DNA of 64,000 nt from Pseudosulfitobacter sp. DSM 107133 (GTDB lineage Bacteria; Pseudomonadota; Alphaproteobacteria; Rhodobacterales; Rhodobacteraceae), in contig NZ_CP085154.1 in assembly GCF_022788695.1 (NCBI RefSeq), forward strand, positions 1,116,001 to 1,180,000, read 5' to 3'. Numbering within the stretch: the first letter of the stretch is position 1; the number at the start of each line of letters is the position of its first letter. This document shows positions 47,590 through 56,309 of this stretch, piece by piece. Below the pieces are notes generated by a model. The model did not search any database. It was not told where the DNA came from and saw only the letters and a program-made list of their open reading frames with translations. Position numbers and translations under genes: made by a program.

Positions 47590-48894
47590 TTAGATGCCCA
47601 GACGGTCGCGCAGAGCGTACCATGTCATCGCCAGTACCAGCAGCGGCGTGCGCATGGCCGGTCCGCCGGGAAAAGGCGTCGAGGGAATCGCAGCCATCGC
47701 GTCGAAGCCGTCGCTTTGTCCCTTGATCGCCAGTGCCATCAATTGCCCTGCATGCGTGGCGGTGCCCAGCCCGTGCCCTGAGTAACCCGAGGCCGACAGG
47801 ATGTTCGGCGCCACCCGTGCCAAATAGGGCAGGCGTTTCATGGTGATGCCCAGCGTCCCGCCCCAGGCGTAGTCGATCCGCACATCTTTCAGATGCGGAA
47901 ACACCACTGACATCGGCGCGCGCACTTTGGCGGCGATGTCGGCGGGAAACTTGTAGCCATAGCTCTCACCACCGCCGAACAGCAGGCGACCATCATGGCT
48001 GAGACGGAAGTAATTGACGACAAAGCGGCTGTCAGCCACGGCCACGTCCTGACGCAAGACTTCGCGCGCCGCCGCACCCAAGGGTTCAGTCGCGGCGATG
48101 AAATTGTTGATCGGCATAACCCGTGCGGCTGTCTTGCGTTCCAGCCCGCCCAGATAACCGTTGCAGGCCAGCACCACGTGATCGGCAACGACACGACCGC
48201 CGTCGGTGCGCACGGTTGCCTTGGCCCCGTGGTCGATGTGTTGGGCGGCAGACCCTTCGAATATCCGCACGCCCGCTGCCTTGCAGGCCCGCGCCAGTCC
48301 CAGCGCCAGGTTCAGCGGATGCAGATGCGCCGCGTCGCGGTCCAGAATCCCGCCGCAATAGTCGGGCGAGGGGCAGACGTCTGCAGCAAAGCTGTCCGCA
48401 TCAAAGGTGTCGATCTGGTAGCCGTAAACCCGGTCCATATGTTCGGCATAGTCATGCAGCCCCGCCACATCCCCCTTGTCCGAGGCGCTCCACGCCACGC
48501 CGGGTTTCAGGTGACAGTCGATCCGGTGCCTGGCGATCAGGTCCTTGACCAGATGTTTTGCATCCTCGCCCAGATCCCACAGCGTGCGCGCGGCCGCGAT
48601 CCCCAGCATCTTTTCCAGCTTGGGCTGCTCGACCCGCTGGCCTGATCCCAATTGCCCGCCATTGCGCCCCGACGCGCCAAAGCCAACGCGCTGCGCGTCG
48701 ATCAGAACCACGTCGCGCCCCGCTTCGGCCAGATGCAGTGCTGCGGACAGGCCGGTATAGCCACCACCAACCACACAGACATCCGCCCTGGTCTCGCCTT
48801 TCAGCGGCGCAAAGGCGGGCAGGGCGTTCGCGGTCGCGGCATACCAGCTGTCAGGGTAGGACCCCAAGGCATCATTGGCGTAAAGCAGGTTCAC
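47590..48894 (-). CDS. FAD-dependent amine oxidase (gamma-glutamylputrescine oxidase-like)
   Basis: 434 residues from the GTG at 48892-48894. DAO-type fold with N-terminal FAD loop VCVVGGGYTGLSAALHLAE, GASGRNGGQLGSG as the second FAD signature, and C-terminal GYSGHGLGTATHAGQLMA. Resembles PuuB and related oxidases that deaminate gamma-glutamylated amines to aldehydes with peroxide release. Sixty-two bases after the glutamine-synthetase-like gene in one leftward operon. Confidence 0.9.
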   Translation of the reverse strand: MNLLYANDALGSYPDSWYAATANALPAFAPLKGETRADVCVVGGGYTGLSAALHLAEAGRDVVLIDAQRVGFGASGRNGGQLGSGQRVEQPKLEKMLGIAAARTLWDLGEDAKHLVKDLIARHRIDCHLKPGVAWSASDKGDVAGLHDYAEHMDRVYGYQIDTFDADSFAADVCPSPDYCGGILDRDAAHLHPLNLALGLARACKAAGVRIFEGSAAQHIDHGAKATVRTDGGRVVADHVVLACNGYLGGLERKTAARVMPINNFIAATEPLGAAAREVLRQDVAVADSRFVVNYFRLSHDGRLLFGGGESYGYKFPADIAAKVRAPMSVVFPHLKDVRIDYAWGGTLGITMKRLPYLARVAPNILSASGYSGHGLGTATHAGQLMALAIKGQSDGFDAMAAIPSTPFPGGPAMRTPLLVLAMTWYALRDRLGI

Positions 48895-48956
48895 TGGGGC
48901 TGCATCTCTTCTCTGGTTCAAGAAATCCCCCCCGGAGGGCCGGGGGCAAAAAAACG

Positions 48957-50321
48957 CTATGCGTTCAGCAAAAGGTGTTCGCGTTCCCACGGGCTGATGA
49001 CTTGCAGGAACTCGTCGTATTCCGCGCGTTTCACGATGGAATAGACGCGGCCAAAGTCGGGCCCCAGCACCTCTTGCAGCGCGTCGGCGGCGTCGAAGCC
49101 TTCCAGCGCCTGACCCATATCGCGGGGAATGTCGCCTTCGCCTTCATAGGCATCGCCCTTGAATTCCGGCTTGGGCTGCGTCGCCTCGATCAGGCCCAGA
49201 TAGCCGCAGGCCAGCGAGGCGGCGATGCCCAGATAGGGGTTGCAGTCCATGCCGGCGATGCGGTTCTCGACCCGCCGTGCACCGGGGGACGACAGCGGCA
49301 CGCGGATGCCGGTGGTGCGGTTGTCGCGGCCCCATTCCAGATTGATCGGTGCGGCGTGATCTTTGACGTAGCGACGGTAGCTGTTCACATAGGGCGCCAT
49401 CACGGCCAGCGCGTCGGGCATGTGGTTTTGCAGGCCCGCGATAAAGTGATAAAATTGTGGTGTCTCGGCACCGTCGGCGTCGGAAAAGATGTTCTCGCCG
49501 GTTTCGATGTCCAGCACCGAATGATGGATGTGCATGGCCGAACCGGGCTCTTGCGCAATCGGTTTGGCCATGAAGGTGGCAAAACAATCGTGGCGCAGCG
49601 CGGCCTCGCGGATCAGGCGTTTGAAATAGAACACTTCGTCGGCCAGTTTGATCGGGTTGCCGTGACGCAGGTTGATCTCCAACTGACCCGCACCGCCTTC
49701 CTGGGTGATGCCGTCGATTTCAAAACCCTGCGCCTCGGCAAAGTCATAGATGTCGTCGATGACGGGGCCGAACTCGTCCACGGCAGTCATCGAATAGGCC
49801 TGACGCGCCGCGGCCGGACGGCCCGAGCGGCCCATCATCGGTTCGATTTCCTTGGCGGGGTCGATGTTGCGCGCCACCAGATAGAATTCCATCTCGGGGG
49901 CCACGACCGGCTTCCATCCCTTGTCACGGTACAGTTGCACCACCCGTTTCAGCACGTTGCGGGGGCTGAAAGGCACCGGCACGCCGTCGCGGTTATAGGC
50001 GTCGTGGATCACTTGCAACGTCCAGTCGCCGGTCCAGGGGGCGGCGGTGGCGGTGTCCATGTCGGGGCGCAGGATCATGTCGCGTTCGATGAACCCGTCG
50101 GCACCTGCCGCTTCGCCCCAGTCACCGGTGATGGTCTGGAAAAAGATGCTGTCGGGCAGGTGGAAATAATCCTGGCGCATGAATTTTGACGCAGGCACCG
50201 CCTTGCCACGGGCAATGCCGGGCAGGTCAGACACGATACATTCCACCTCGTCCAGACGCCGCCCTTCAAGATAGGCCTGTGCCGCTTCGGGAAGGTTTTC
50301 CACCCAGCTGTTCTCGGCCAT
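48957..50321 (-). CDS. Glutamine-synthetase-family gamma-glutamyl-amine ligase (copy 1, PuuA-like)
   Basis: 454 residues, GS fold of class I/III type. ATP/metal motifs seen: APEMEFYLVARN (Glu ligands), EGGAGQLEINLRHGNP, HIHHSVLD, and NRTTGIRVPLSSPGARRVENRIAG. Members ligate glutamate to putrescine, other amines or ethanolamine-like compounds rather than ammonia. Its ATG shares one base with the stop of the amidotransferase gene (TAATG). Second ligase of the operon. Confidence 0.92.
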   Translation of the reverse strand: MAENSWVENLPEAAQAYLEGRRLDEVECIVSDLPGIARGKAVPASKFMRQDYFHLPDSIFFQTITGDWGEAAGADGFIERDMILRPDMDTATAAPWTGDWTLQVIHDAYNRDGVPVPFSPRNVLKRVVQLYRDKGWKPVVAPEMEFYLVARNIDPAKEIEPMMGRSGRPAAARQAYSMTAVDEFGPVIDDIYDFAEAQGFEIDGITQEGGAGQLEINLRHGNPIKLADEVFYFKRLIREAALRHDCFATFMAKPIAQEPGSAMHIHHSVLDIETGENIFSDADGAETPQFYHFIAGLQNHMPDALAVMAPYVNSYRRYVKDHAAPINLEWGRDNRTTGIRVPLSSPGARRVENRIAGMDCNPYLGIAASLACGYLGLIEATQPKPEFKGDAYEGEGDIPRDMGQALEGFDAADALQEVLGPDFGRVYSIVKRAEYDEFLQVISPWEREHLLLNA

Positions 50322-51001
50322 TATGCTCTCTCTTTCTTGAAAAATTCGGCCATGAAGGTGCCGATGTCACGGTTGTTGTCGCTCTCGTTCAGGTGTTCGG
50401 CTGCATTTTGCAGCAGCGCGTCGGGCACCACGCCGGGGCCGCGATAGCGGATCAGCCCGTCGATCACGCCACTGTCGAATTCAGGGTGCGGTTGCACGGT
50501 CCAGATGGTATCGCCGTACAGCAGCGCCGCGATCGCGCAGAACTCGCTCTCTCCCACGATGCGCGCACCGGGGGGCACCTCGATCACCTGATCCTGATGC
50601 CAGGCGTTCAGGGTTATCGGGGCACCGTGCAGCGCATATTCGGTATGCCCGACCGACCAGCCGCCGTCGAATTTGACAACCTTGCCGCCAAGGGCCTGTG
50701 CGATGATCTGGTGGCCAAAGCACACGCCGATCATCGGCTGGCCTGCTGCGCGAACCTCGCGGATAAGGTCTTCGAGCGGGGGGATGAACGGCAGGTCTTC
50801 ATAAGCGCCGTGTTTTGATCCGGTGATCAGCCAGCCGTCGGCGTCGCGGATGCTGTCCGGGAACTTCATATCCACGACGTCGTAGGTGACGAATTCCAGA
50901 TCGTGGCCCCCCAACAGTCGGTGGAACATTGCGTCATAATCGCCGTGGTCTTTGGAAACTTCCGCTGCGGCGTGGCCGGTTTGCAGAATGCCGATCTTCA
51001 T
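50321..51001 (-). CDS. Class I glutamine amidotransferase (PuuD/GuaA-N-like)
   Basis: 226 residues. Triad visible: Cys in GVCFGHQIIAQALGG (about 94), His and Glu in QPHPEFDS. Lacks any synthetase domain. In gamma-glutamyl-amine pathways such enzymes hydrolyse the gamma-glutamyl bond after oxidation, releasing glutamate. Position between the two GS-like ligases supports that role; PuuD itself is of a similar fold but the closeness cannot be judged here. Confidence 0.88.
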   Translation of the reverse strand: MKIGILQTGHAAAEVSKDHGDYDAMFHRLLGGHDLEFVTYDVVDMKFPDSIRDADGWLITGSKHGAYEDLPFIPPLEDLIREVRAAGQPMIGVCFGHQIIAQALGGKVVKFDGGWSVGHTEYALHGAPITLNAWHQDQVIEVPPGARIVGESEFCAIAALLYGDTIWTVQPHPEFDSGVIDGLIRYRGPGVVPDALLQNAAEHLNESDNNRDIGTFMAEFFKKERA

Positions 51002-51065
51002 GGGTCACCTGATGTATTCAATTTTTGCGCACGGCGGGCCGTTGCTCCGCCTGCTGTTTCCTATC

Positions 51066-52400
51066 CTATACGGTATCGAGATAGACTTCGACCCGCTCTT
51101 CAGCTGTCAGCTCTTCCATGTACTTGGCTTCCTGACGTTTGGTCATGGTGAAATTGCGGATCAGGCCGGGGGCAAAGATCCGCGCAATTTCGGTGCTGGC
51201 TTCAAAGGCGTCAATGGCTTTGGTCCAGGTTCCGGGCACTTGTGGCAGGTCCTGGCTATAGCCGTTGCCGGTGATCGGCGCGGGCGGATCTATTTGATCT
51301 TCCAACCCGTTCAATGCAGCACCCAGCACGGCGGCGACAGACAGATAGGGGTTCACGTCCCCCCCCGCCAGACGGTGTTCGATACGCCGTGCTGCCGCAG
51401 CGCCCGATGGCACGCGGATGGCGGCAGTGCGGTTTTCATAGGCCCATGCCACACCGGTGGGCGCATGGGCACCGGGCACCAGCCGGTCAAAGCTGTTGTG
51501 ATGCGGTGCAAAGATCAGTGTCGATCCGGGCATCGCGGCAAGGCAGCCCTGGATGGCATGACGCAGTTTGTCGGACCCGCGTTCGGTGCCATCGTCAAAG
51601 ATGTTCTTGCCGTCCTTGTCCAGAATCGAGAAATGCATGTGCAGGCCCGATCCGGCGTAATCCTCGTAGGGTTTGGCCATGAACGATGCGGCAAAGCCGT
51701 GTTTGCGGGCCATGCCCCTGACCAGCATCTTGAACAGCCATGCATCATCCGCTGCTTTCAACGCGTCGGGCTGGTGCATCATGTTGATTTCGAACTGCCC
51801 CAGACCGGCCTCGGAAATGGCGGTGTCGGCGGGAATGTCCATCAGATCGCAGGCGTCGTAGAGCTCGGTAAAGAACTGGTCAAACTGGTCCAACGCCCGC
51901 AGGCTCAGAATCTCGCCCGCGACGCGGCGCTTGCCCGAGCGCGGTGACACCGGCACCCGCAGATCACGACCGGAATCGTCGATCAGGAAAAACTCAAGCT
52001 CGACCGCAACAACGGGCGTCAGCCCCAGTGCGGTATAGCGTTGCTGCACAGCGGCCAGCGCGTGACGCGGGTCGCCCTCAAACGGTCGGCCATCTTCGTG
52101 GAACATCCAGATCGGCATCAACCCCGTGGGCGTGTCCAGCCAGGGCATCCGCACAAAGCCGCGCTCGGTCGGTTTCAGAACACCGTCGCGGTCACCGCTT
52201 TCCATCACCAGCGGGCTGTCATCAATGTCTTCGCCCCAGATATCAAGGTTCATCACCGACATCGGAAAGCGCGTCCCGTCTTCGATGACCTTGTCGGCGA
52301 AGCGTACGGGAACACGTTTGCCGCGCGGTTGTCCGTTCAGATCCGACGCCGCAACGCGGATCGCGCGGATGTCGGGGTTGGATTTCAGCCAGTTGTCCAT
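51066..52400 (-). CDS. Glutamine-synthetase-family ligase (copy 2)
   Basis: 444 residues from ATG 52398-52400 (GAGAG five bases ahead); 52412 is the alternative. GS core: VAVELEFFLID, EAGLGQFEINMMH, HMHFSILDKDG, NRTAAIRVPSGAAAARRIEHRLAG. Clearly diverged from copy 1, so it may act on a different amine or amino acid. Located right after the transporter permeases in the same direction. Confidence 0.9.
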   Translation of the reverse strand: MDNWLKSNPDIRAIRVAASDLNGQPRGKRVPVRFADKVIEDGTRFPMSVMNLDIWGEDIDDSPLVMESGDRDGVLKPTERGFVRMPWLDTPTGLMPIWMFHEDGRPFEGDPRHALAAVQQRYTALGLTPVVAVELEFFLIDDSGRDLRVPVSPRSGKRRVAGEILSLRALDQFDQFFTELYDACDLMDIPADTAISEAGLGQFEINMMHQPDALKAADDAWLFKMLVRGMARKHGFAASFMAKPYEDYAGSGLHMHFSILDKDGKNIFDDGTERGSDKLRHAIQGCLAAMPGSTLIFAPHHNSFDRLVPGAHAPTGVAWAYENRTAAIRVPSGAAAARRIEHRLAGGDVNPYLSVAAVLGAALNGLEDQIDPPAPITGNGYSQDLPQVPGTWTKAIDAFEASTEIARIFAPGLIRNFTMTKRQEAKYMEELTAEERVEVYLDTV

Positions 52401-52521
52401 GTCGACTCTCATTCTGTTCAGACTCTGAATATCCCCGACAGGGATACAAAGTCTACGAAATTTGATCAAAATATTCCGTAGGCCGTAAAAGCCCCATTAT
52501 CCTATCGGATTTCAGGCAGTA

Positions 52522-53328
52522 TTATCTGATCAAATTCATCCGAAGCTTCAGACGTGGCCGCGTGTTTTCGGGCAGATGGCGGTTCAGATGTTTGTTCACA
52601 GCACCAAACACGGTGACAATCACCAGCGTCAGCAGGATGAAGTAACAGGCCAGAATAGGGTAGGGGATAAAGGGGTTGAACGTTTTGTCCGCAAAATAGC
52701 TGGCATAATACAGCGCGTCTCCGCGCTGTTGCCACGCGGGAAAGCCGCTGAAGAACACCAATGTCGTGGCGTGAAACAGAAAGATCGCCTCGTTGGTATA
52801 GGCGGGCCACGCCAGCCGCAGCATCGTGGGCCATATGATCCGTCGGAACCGTGGCCAGCCGGACATGCCATAGGCGTCGGCGGCCTCGGTGTCGCCTTTG
52901 GGGATGGATTGCAATGCGCCAAAGAAAATCTCTGCCGTATAGGCGGCCGTGTTCAGAAACAGAACGATCAGCGCGCCCAGCCATGCGGCGGTGAAGTCGG
53001 TGAAGAACGGATTGACGCTTTTGAGCGACAGGAACAGGAAGTAGGCAAAGAAGAACTGGATGAACAATGGCGAGCCGCGGAACAGGAAGATGAACCATTC
53101 CGCAGGCTTGCGCAGAGCCCTGCGCGGCGATGCCTTGGCCACGGCCAGTGCGGTGGCCAGAAAGAAACCGGTCAGCAGGGCGCAGACGCCAAAGTAGACG
53201 TTCCAGATCATGCCCGATCCGATCAGCGTGACCTGTTCGCACAGGGTAAAGTCGGAACGCGGCAACAGCCGTTCGCCAAAGCCCAAGGACCGGAAGGCAT
53301 AGGATTGGATCGTCTCGATACAGCTCAT
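52522..53328 (-). CDS. PAAT-type ABC transporter permease (HisM-like)
   Basis: 268 residues, five to six membrane helices. EAA loop reads EAADAYGMSGWPRFRRIIWP (about 150-170), the contact site for the ATPase. Ending with a basic tail. Start overlaps the end of the other permease gene by four bases. Works with the HisQ-like partner to import a polar amino acid or amine. Confidence 0.93.
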   Translation of the reverse strand: MSCIETIQSYAFRSLGFGERLLPRSDFTLCEQVTLIGSGMIWNVYFGVCALLTGFFLATALAVAKASPRRALRKPAEWFIFLFRGSPLFIQFFFAYFLFLSLKSVNPFFTDFTAAWLGALIVLFLNTAAYTAEIFFGALQSIPKGDTEAADAYGMSGWPRFRRIIWPTMLRLAWPAYTNEAIFLFHATTLVFFSGFPAWQQRGDALYYASYFADKTFNPFIPYPILACYFILLTLVIVTVFGAVNKHLNRHLPENTRPRLKLRMNLIR

Positions 53329-54206
53329 GCCGCTTTCCTTTGGGCTTCGCCGCCGGCGGTTGCCTGTCCGCGCGTCAGCCGTGCCATCAGGCGGCCCAGC
53401 AGGGTTTCAGACACTTTGGTCATCAGCAGATAGAAGATCAGCAGTGCCAGAAAATACCACATGCGCCAGTCGCCGTGGGGGTAGCTGGTGAATTTCTCGG
53501 TCTTGGTGCCGCCCAGTTCGCGCGCCCAATAGACGATGTCTTCGATGCCCAGCAGGAACAGCAGCGGCGTGGCCTTGATCAGCACCATCCACAGGTTCGA
53601 CAGGCCTGGCAGCGCAAAGACCCACATCTGGGGCACAAGAATACGCCAGAAGGTCTGGCGCTGGGTCATGCCATAGGCCTCGCCGGTTTCCAGCTGGGCG
53701 CGGGGCACGGCGCGCATGGCGCCAAACAGGACGTTGGCGGCAAAGGCGCCAAAGACGATGGCAAAGGTGATGACCGCAAGGCCGAAAGCATAGGTTTCGT
53801 GCATCCACTCGGGGCTGCTGCCCAGGGGCAGCTTGGCCGCCTGACACACGATAAAATCATTGCCCTGACGCACCGGCTGGTCCCAATCGGGGCACAGGAT
53901 GCGGTGGCGGGTGTATTCGAAAAGCTGGTCCAGCGCGATGACGAAAAACAGGAAAAACGCGATGTCGGGCACGCCGCGCACCACCGCGATATAGCCTTTG
54001 CCCAGCCATGATACAGGCGCAAAGCTGGCGCGCGCAGACATGGCACCGAGAAAGCCAAAGGCCAGCGCCACAGGGGCGGTGACCGCCAGCAGGCCCAGCA
54101 CCTTGAGGAAAGACATGTAGAACGACAGATGCACCCCTGTTGTCAGAAAACAGGAGAGCCAGGTCAGTCCGCCCAGTGTCGAAGGATCAGTGCAATATGA
54201 AAACAT
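53325..54206 (-). CDS. PAAT-type ABC transporter permease (HisQ-like)
   Basis: 293 residues, longer than usual because of an N-terminal extension with an extra helix and an inserted periplasmic loop with two Cys (RHRILCPDWDQ, FIVCQAAKLP). EAA loop is ETGEAYGMTQRQTFWRILVP. Partner of the HisM-like permease. The insertion may contact the substrate-binding protein. Confidence 0.92.
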   Translation of the reverse strand: MFSYCTDPSTLGGLTWLSCFLTTGVHLSFYMSFLKVLGLLAVTAPVALAFGFLGAMSARASFAPVSWLGKGYIAVVRGVPDIAFFLFFVIALDQLFEYTRHRILCPDWDQPVRQGNDFIVCQAAKLPLGSSPEWMHETYAFGLAVITFAIVFGAFAANVLFGAMRAVPRAQLETGEAYGMTQRQTFWRILVPQMWVFALPGLSNLWMVLIKATPLLFLLGIEDIVYWARELGGTKTEKFTSYPHGDWRMWYFLALLIFYLLMTKVSETLLGRLMARLTRGQATAGGEAQRKAA

Positions 54207-54245
54207 GGGGGTTCAGGGCGGGGGTGTCCCCGCCCCGATGCCTTA

Positions 54246-54974
54246 TCAATAGGTCGTGGTGTCGTCGCCGAACCACTTTTTCAGCATGGTGTTCAGCGTT
54301 CCGTCGGCTTTCATGTCGGTGATAGCCGCGTCGAACTTGTCTTTCAGTTCTGTATCGCTTTCACGCAGACCCATGCCGATGCCACCGCCCAGGGCCACGT
54401 CGTCGGCAACGAACATCAGCTCGCCACCCGAAGCTTCGACCAACGGCACCAGATAGTCGCGGTCGGCAAAAACGGCATCTGCTTCGCCATTGCGCACGGC
54501 AGCGACGGTTTCTTCGGGGGTTGCAAACTCAACCAGTGTGGCACCGCTTTCAGCGATATAGCCCGCCTGAATGGTGGCGGTTTGTGCTGCGACGATGGCC
54601 GTTTTCACATCCAGACCTTCGGCTGCGGCAACATAGGCAGAAGCGGTGGGCGGAAAGTAGTCCTGGGTAAAGTCGATGACTTCGTCACGCTCGTCGGTGA
54701 TGCTCATGCCCGCCATGATGGTGTCGTAGTTGCCCGACACCAGGTTGGGGATGATGCTGTCCCAGTCGTTCTTGACCCATTCGCAGGTCAGCTCGGCGCG
54801 TTTGCACAGCTCGTCGCCCAGCTCGCGTTCAAAGCCGTCGACTTCGCCGGCGTCGTTGATGAAGTTATACGGAGGGTAGGCGCCTTCTGTGCCCATGCGG
54901 ATGGTTTTGTCCTGGGCAATGGCAAAGGTTGCGCTAACGGCCAATGCGGCGGATGCAAGAATGATCTTTTTCAT
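54246..54974 (-). CDS. PAAT-type ABC transporter substrate-binding protein
   Basis: 242 residues with signal peptide to AIA|QDK (about residue 20). SBP_bac_3 fold: IRMGTEGAYPPYNF, GFERELGDELCKRAEL, AGMSITDERDEVIDFT. Two Cys probably form the lysine/arginine/ornithine-binding-protein-type disulfide. The ligand class is polar amino acids, opines or amines. RBS GGGAGT precedes the ATG. Confidence 0.94.
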   Translation of the reverse strand: MKKIILASAALAVSATFAIAQDKTIRMGTEGAYPPYNFINDAGEVDGFERELGDELCKRAELTCEWVKNDWDSIIPNLVSGNYDTIMAGMSITDERDEVIDFTQDYFPPTASAYVAAAEGLDVKTAIVAAQTATIQAGYIAESGATLVEFATPEETVAAVRNGEADAVFADRDYLVPLVEASGGELMFVADDVALGGGIGMGLRESDTELKDKFDAAITDMKADGTLNTMLKKWFGDDTTTY

Positions 54975-55001
54975 GATGTACTCCCGTTTGGTTTTTTTCG
55001 T

Positions 55002-55778
55002 TTACGCGGCGTGGGTCGCAGAGAGGAACCCGCGCAGTCGTTCGGATTCGGGGGCGCCGAACAATCTGTCTGGCGGCCCCTGTTCTTCGATCAGGCCCTG
55101 ATGCAGGAACACCACATGGTCCGAGACATCAGCGGCCAGTTTCATATCATGCGTCACGATCATCATTGTCCGCCCTTCGGCAGCCAGATCCTTGATAACC
55201 TTGACAACTTCCTGTTCCAGCTCGGGGTCGAGCGCGCTGGTGGGTTCGTCAAACAGCAGCGCTTCGGGTTCCATGCACAATGCGCGTGCGATGGCGGCGC
55301 GTTGCTGCTGGCCACCCGACAACTGGGCCGGATAGACGTCGCATTTGTCGCCGATGCCCACTTTGTCCAGATAGGCGCGCGCGGCGGCCTCGACCTCTTT
55401 TGGGTCGCGTTTCAGCACGGTGACCGGCGCTTCCATGACGTTTTGCAGGATCGTCATATGGGCCCAAAGGTTGAATTGCTGAAAGACCATGCTCAGGTTG
55501 GTTCGAATGCGCAGAACCTGCCCTGCATCACCGGGACGGCGTCCATGGCCGCTGCCGCGCCAGATGACAGGTTCGCCCTTGAACAGCACCTCGCCTTGCT
55601 GGCTGTCTTCCAGCAGGTTGCAGCAGCGCAGGAGCGTGGATTTGCCGGACCCGGACGAACCGATCAGGCTGATCACATTGCCGCGCGGCGCAGAGATGTC
55701 GACACCTTTCAGCACTTCAAGAGCACCGTAGGCTTTGTGCAGGTTGTGGATTTCTATGACAGGTGATGTGTCAGACAA
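55002..55778 (-). CDS. PAAT-type ABC transporter ATP-binding protein
   Basis: 258 residues. I place the start at the TTG at 55776-55778 (AAGG seven bases ahead), directly before the conserved IEIHNLHKAYG; upstream reading is not family-like. Walker A GSSGSGKST, Q-loop FQQFNLWAHMT, signature LSGGQQQR, Walker B LLFDEPTSALD, switch THD. First gene of the leftward operon that continues to at least 47590. Confidence 0.95.
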   Translation of the reverse strand: MSDTSPVIEIHNLHKAYGALEVLKGVDISAPRGNVISLIGSSGSGKSTLLRCCNLLEDSQQGEVLFKGEPVIWRGSGHGRRPGDAGQVLRIRTNLSMVFQQFNLWAHMTILQNVMEAPVTVLKRDPKEVEAAARAYLDKVGIGDKCDVYPAQLSGGQQQRAAIARALCMEPEALLFDEPTSALDPELEQEVVKVIKDLAAEGRTMMIVTHDMKLAADVSDHVVFLHQGLIEEQGPPDRLFGAPESERLRGFLSATHAA

Positions 55779-55998
55779 GGGCAGGCCTTTTGGGCTCGGT
55801 TTGTGGGTTAGCGGGTATAAGGGACAAAATTTGGGCACTTTGCAATGTGGTTTCGCACGCAATTTGATCCGGCCGCCATAGTTGACGCAAGGGCAGCCGG
55901 TATTTGCTGCGAAAGTGGGCGCAGGTCAGGGGGAGTCAAGGGGGCGCTGCCCCCGGCGCTTTGCGCCTCCCCCGGGATATTTAGGGCCAAAAGAAAGT

Positions 55999-56309
55999 TA
56001 GGCTCTGGACCCATTAATCTTACATACTCAGTTTGACAGATTTTTTCGCAGACTAGGAGCATCTGCGCAAGAATAGTGGTTCTATTTCAAGCAGATGTGA
56101 CGAAGGCTGCGGGAAAATCCGTCAAACCCGTCACGCCGAAGGCGTGCCAATATTATTAAGCGCTCCTACGGAGCGACGGGCGGCTATTTCACTTCATCTC
56201 AAGGGTTTGGGTCGCTTGCAAATAGAACCACTATTGGCTGTGCGCCCCAAACCCTTGCAATTTCGTGAAATAGCCGCTGAGTATGTAAGATTAATGGGTC
56301 CAGAGCCTA
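55999..56309. repeat. Palindromic mobile-like repeat, copy 2 (inverted relative to copy 1)
   Basis: Perfect 33-bp terminal inverted repeats, 55999-56031 and 56277-56309. Internal hairpins are about 56032-56126 and 56180-56276, again with complementary loops AATAGTGGTTCTATTT (56072-56087) and AAATAGAACCACTATT (56220-56235). Two extra small hairpins (CACGCC/GGCGTG and CGCTCC/GGAGCG) lie in the centre. The order of the halves is reversed versus copy 1. The right end supplies the TAG stop of the neighbouring gene (56307-56309). Confidence 0.85.

Noticed and set aside
48925..48960. CCCCCCGG / CCGGGGG hairpin next to an A-run, considered as a terminator
   Set aside because: In the direction of transcription (minus) the T-run comes before, not after, the hairpin, so it is not a canonical terminator.
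48558..50189. 543-codon plus-strand frame
   Set aside because: Antisense to the amine oxidase and glutamine-synthetase-like genes.
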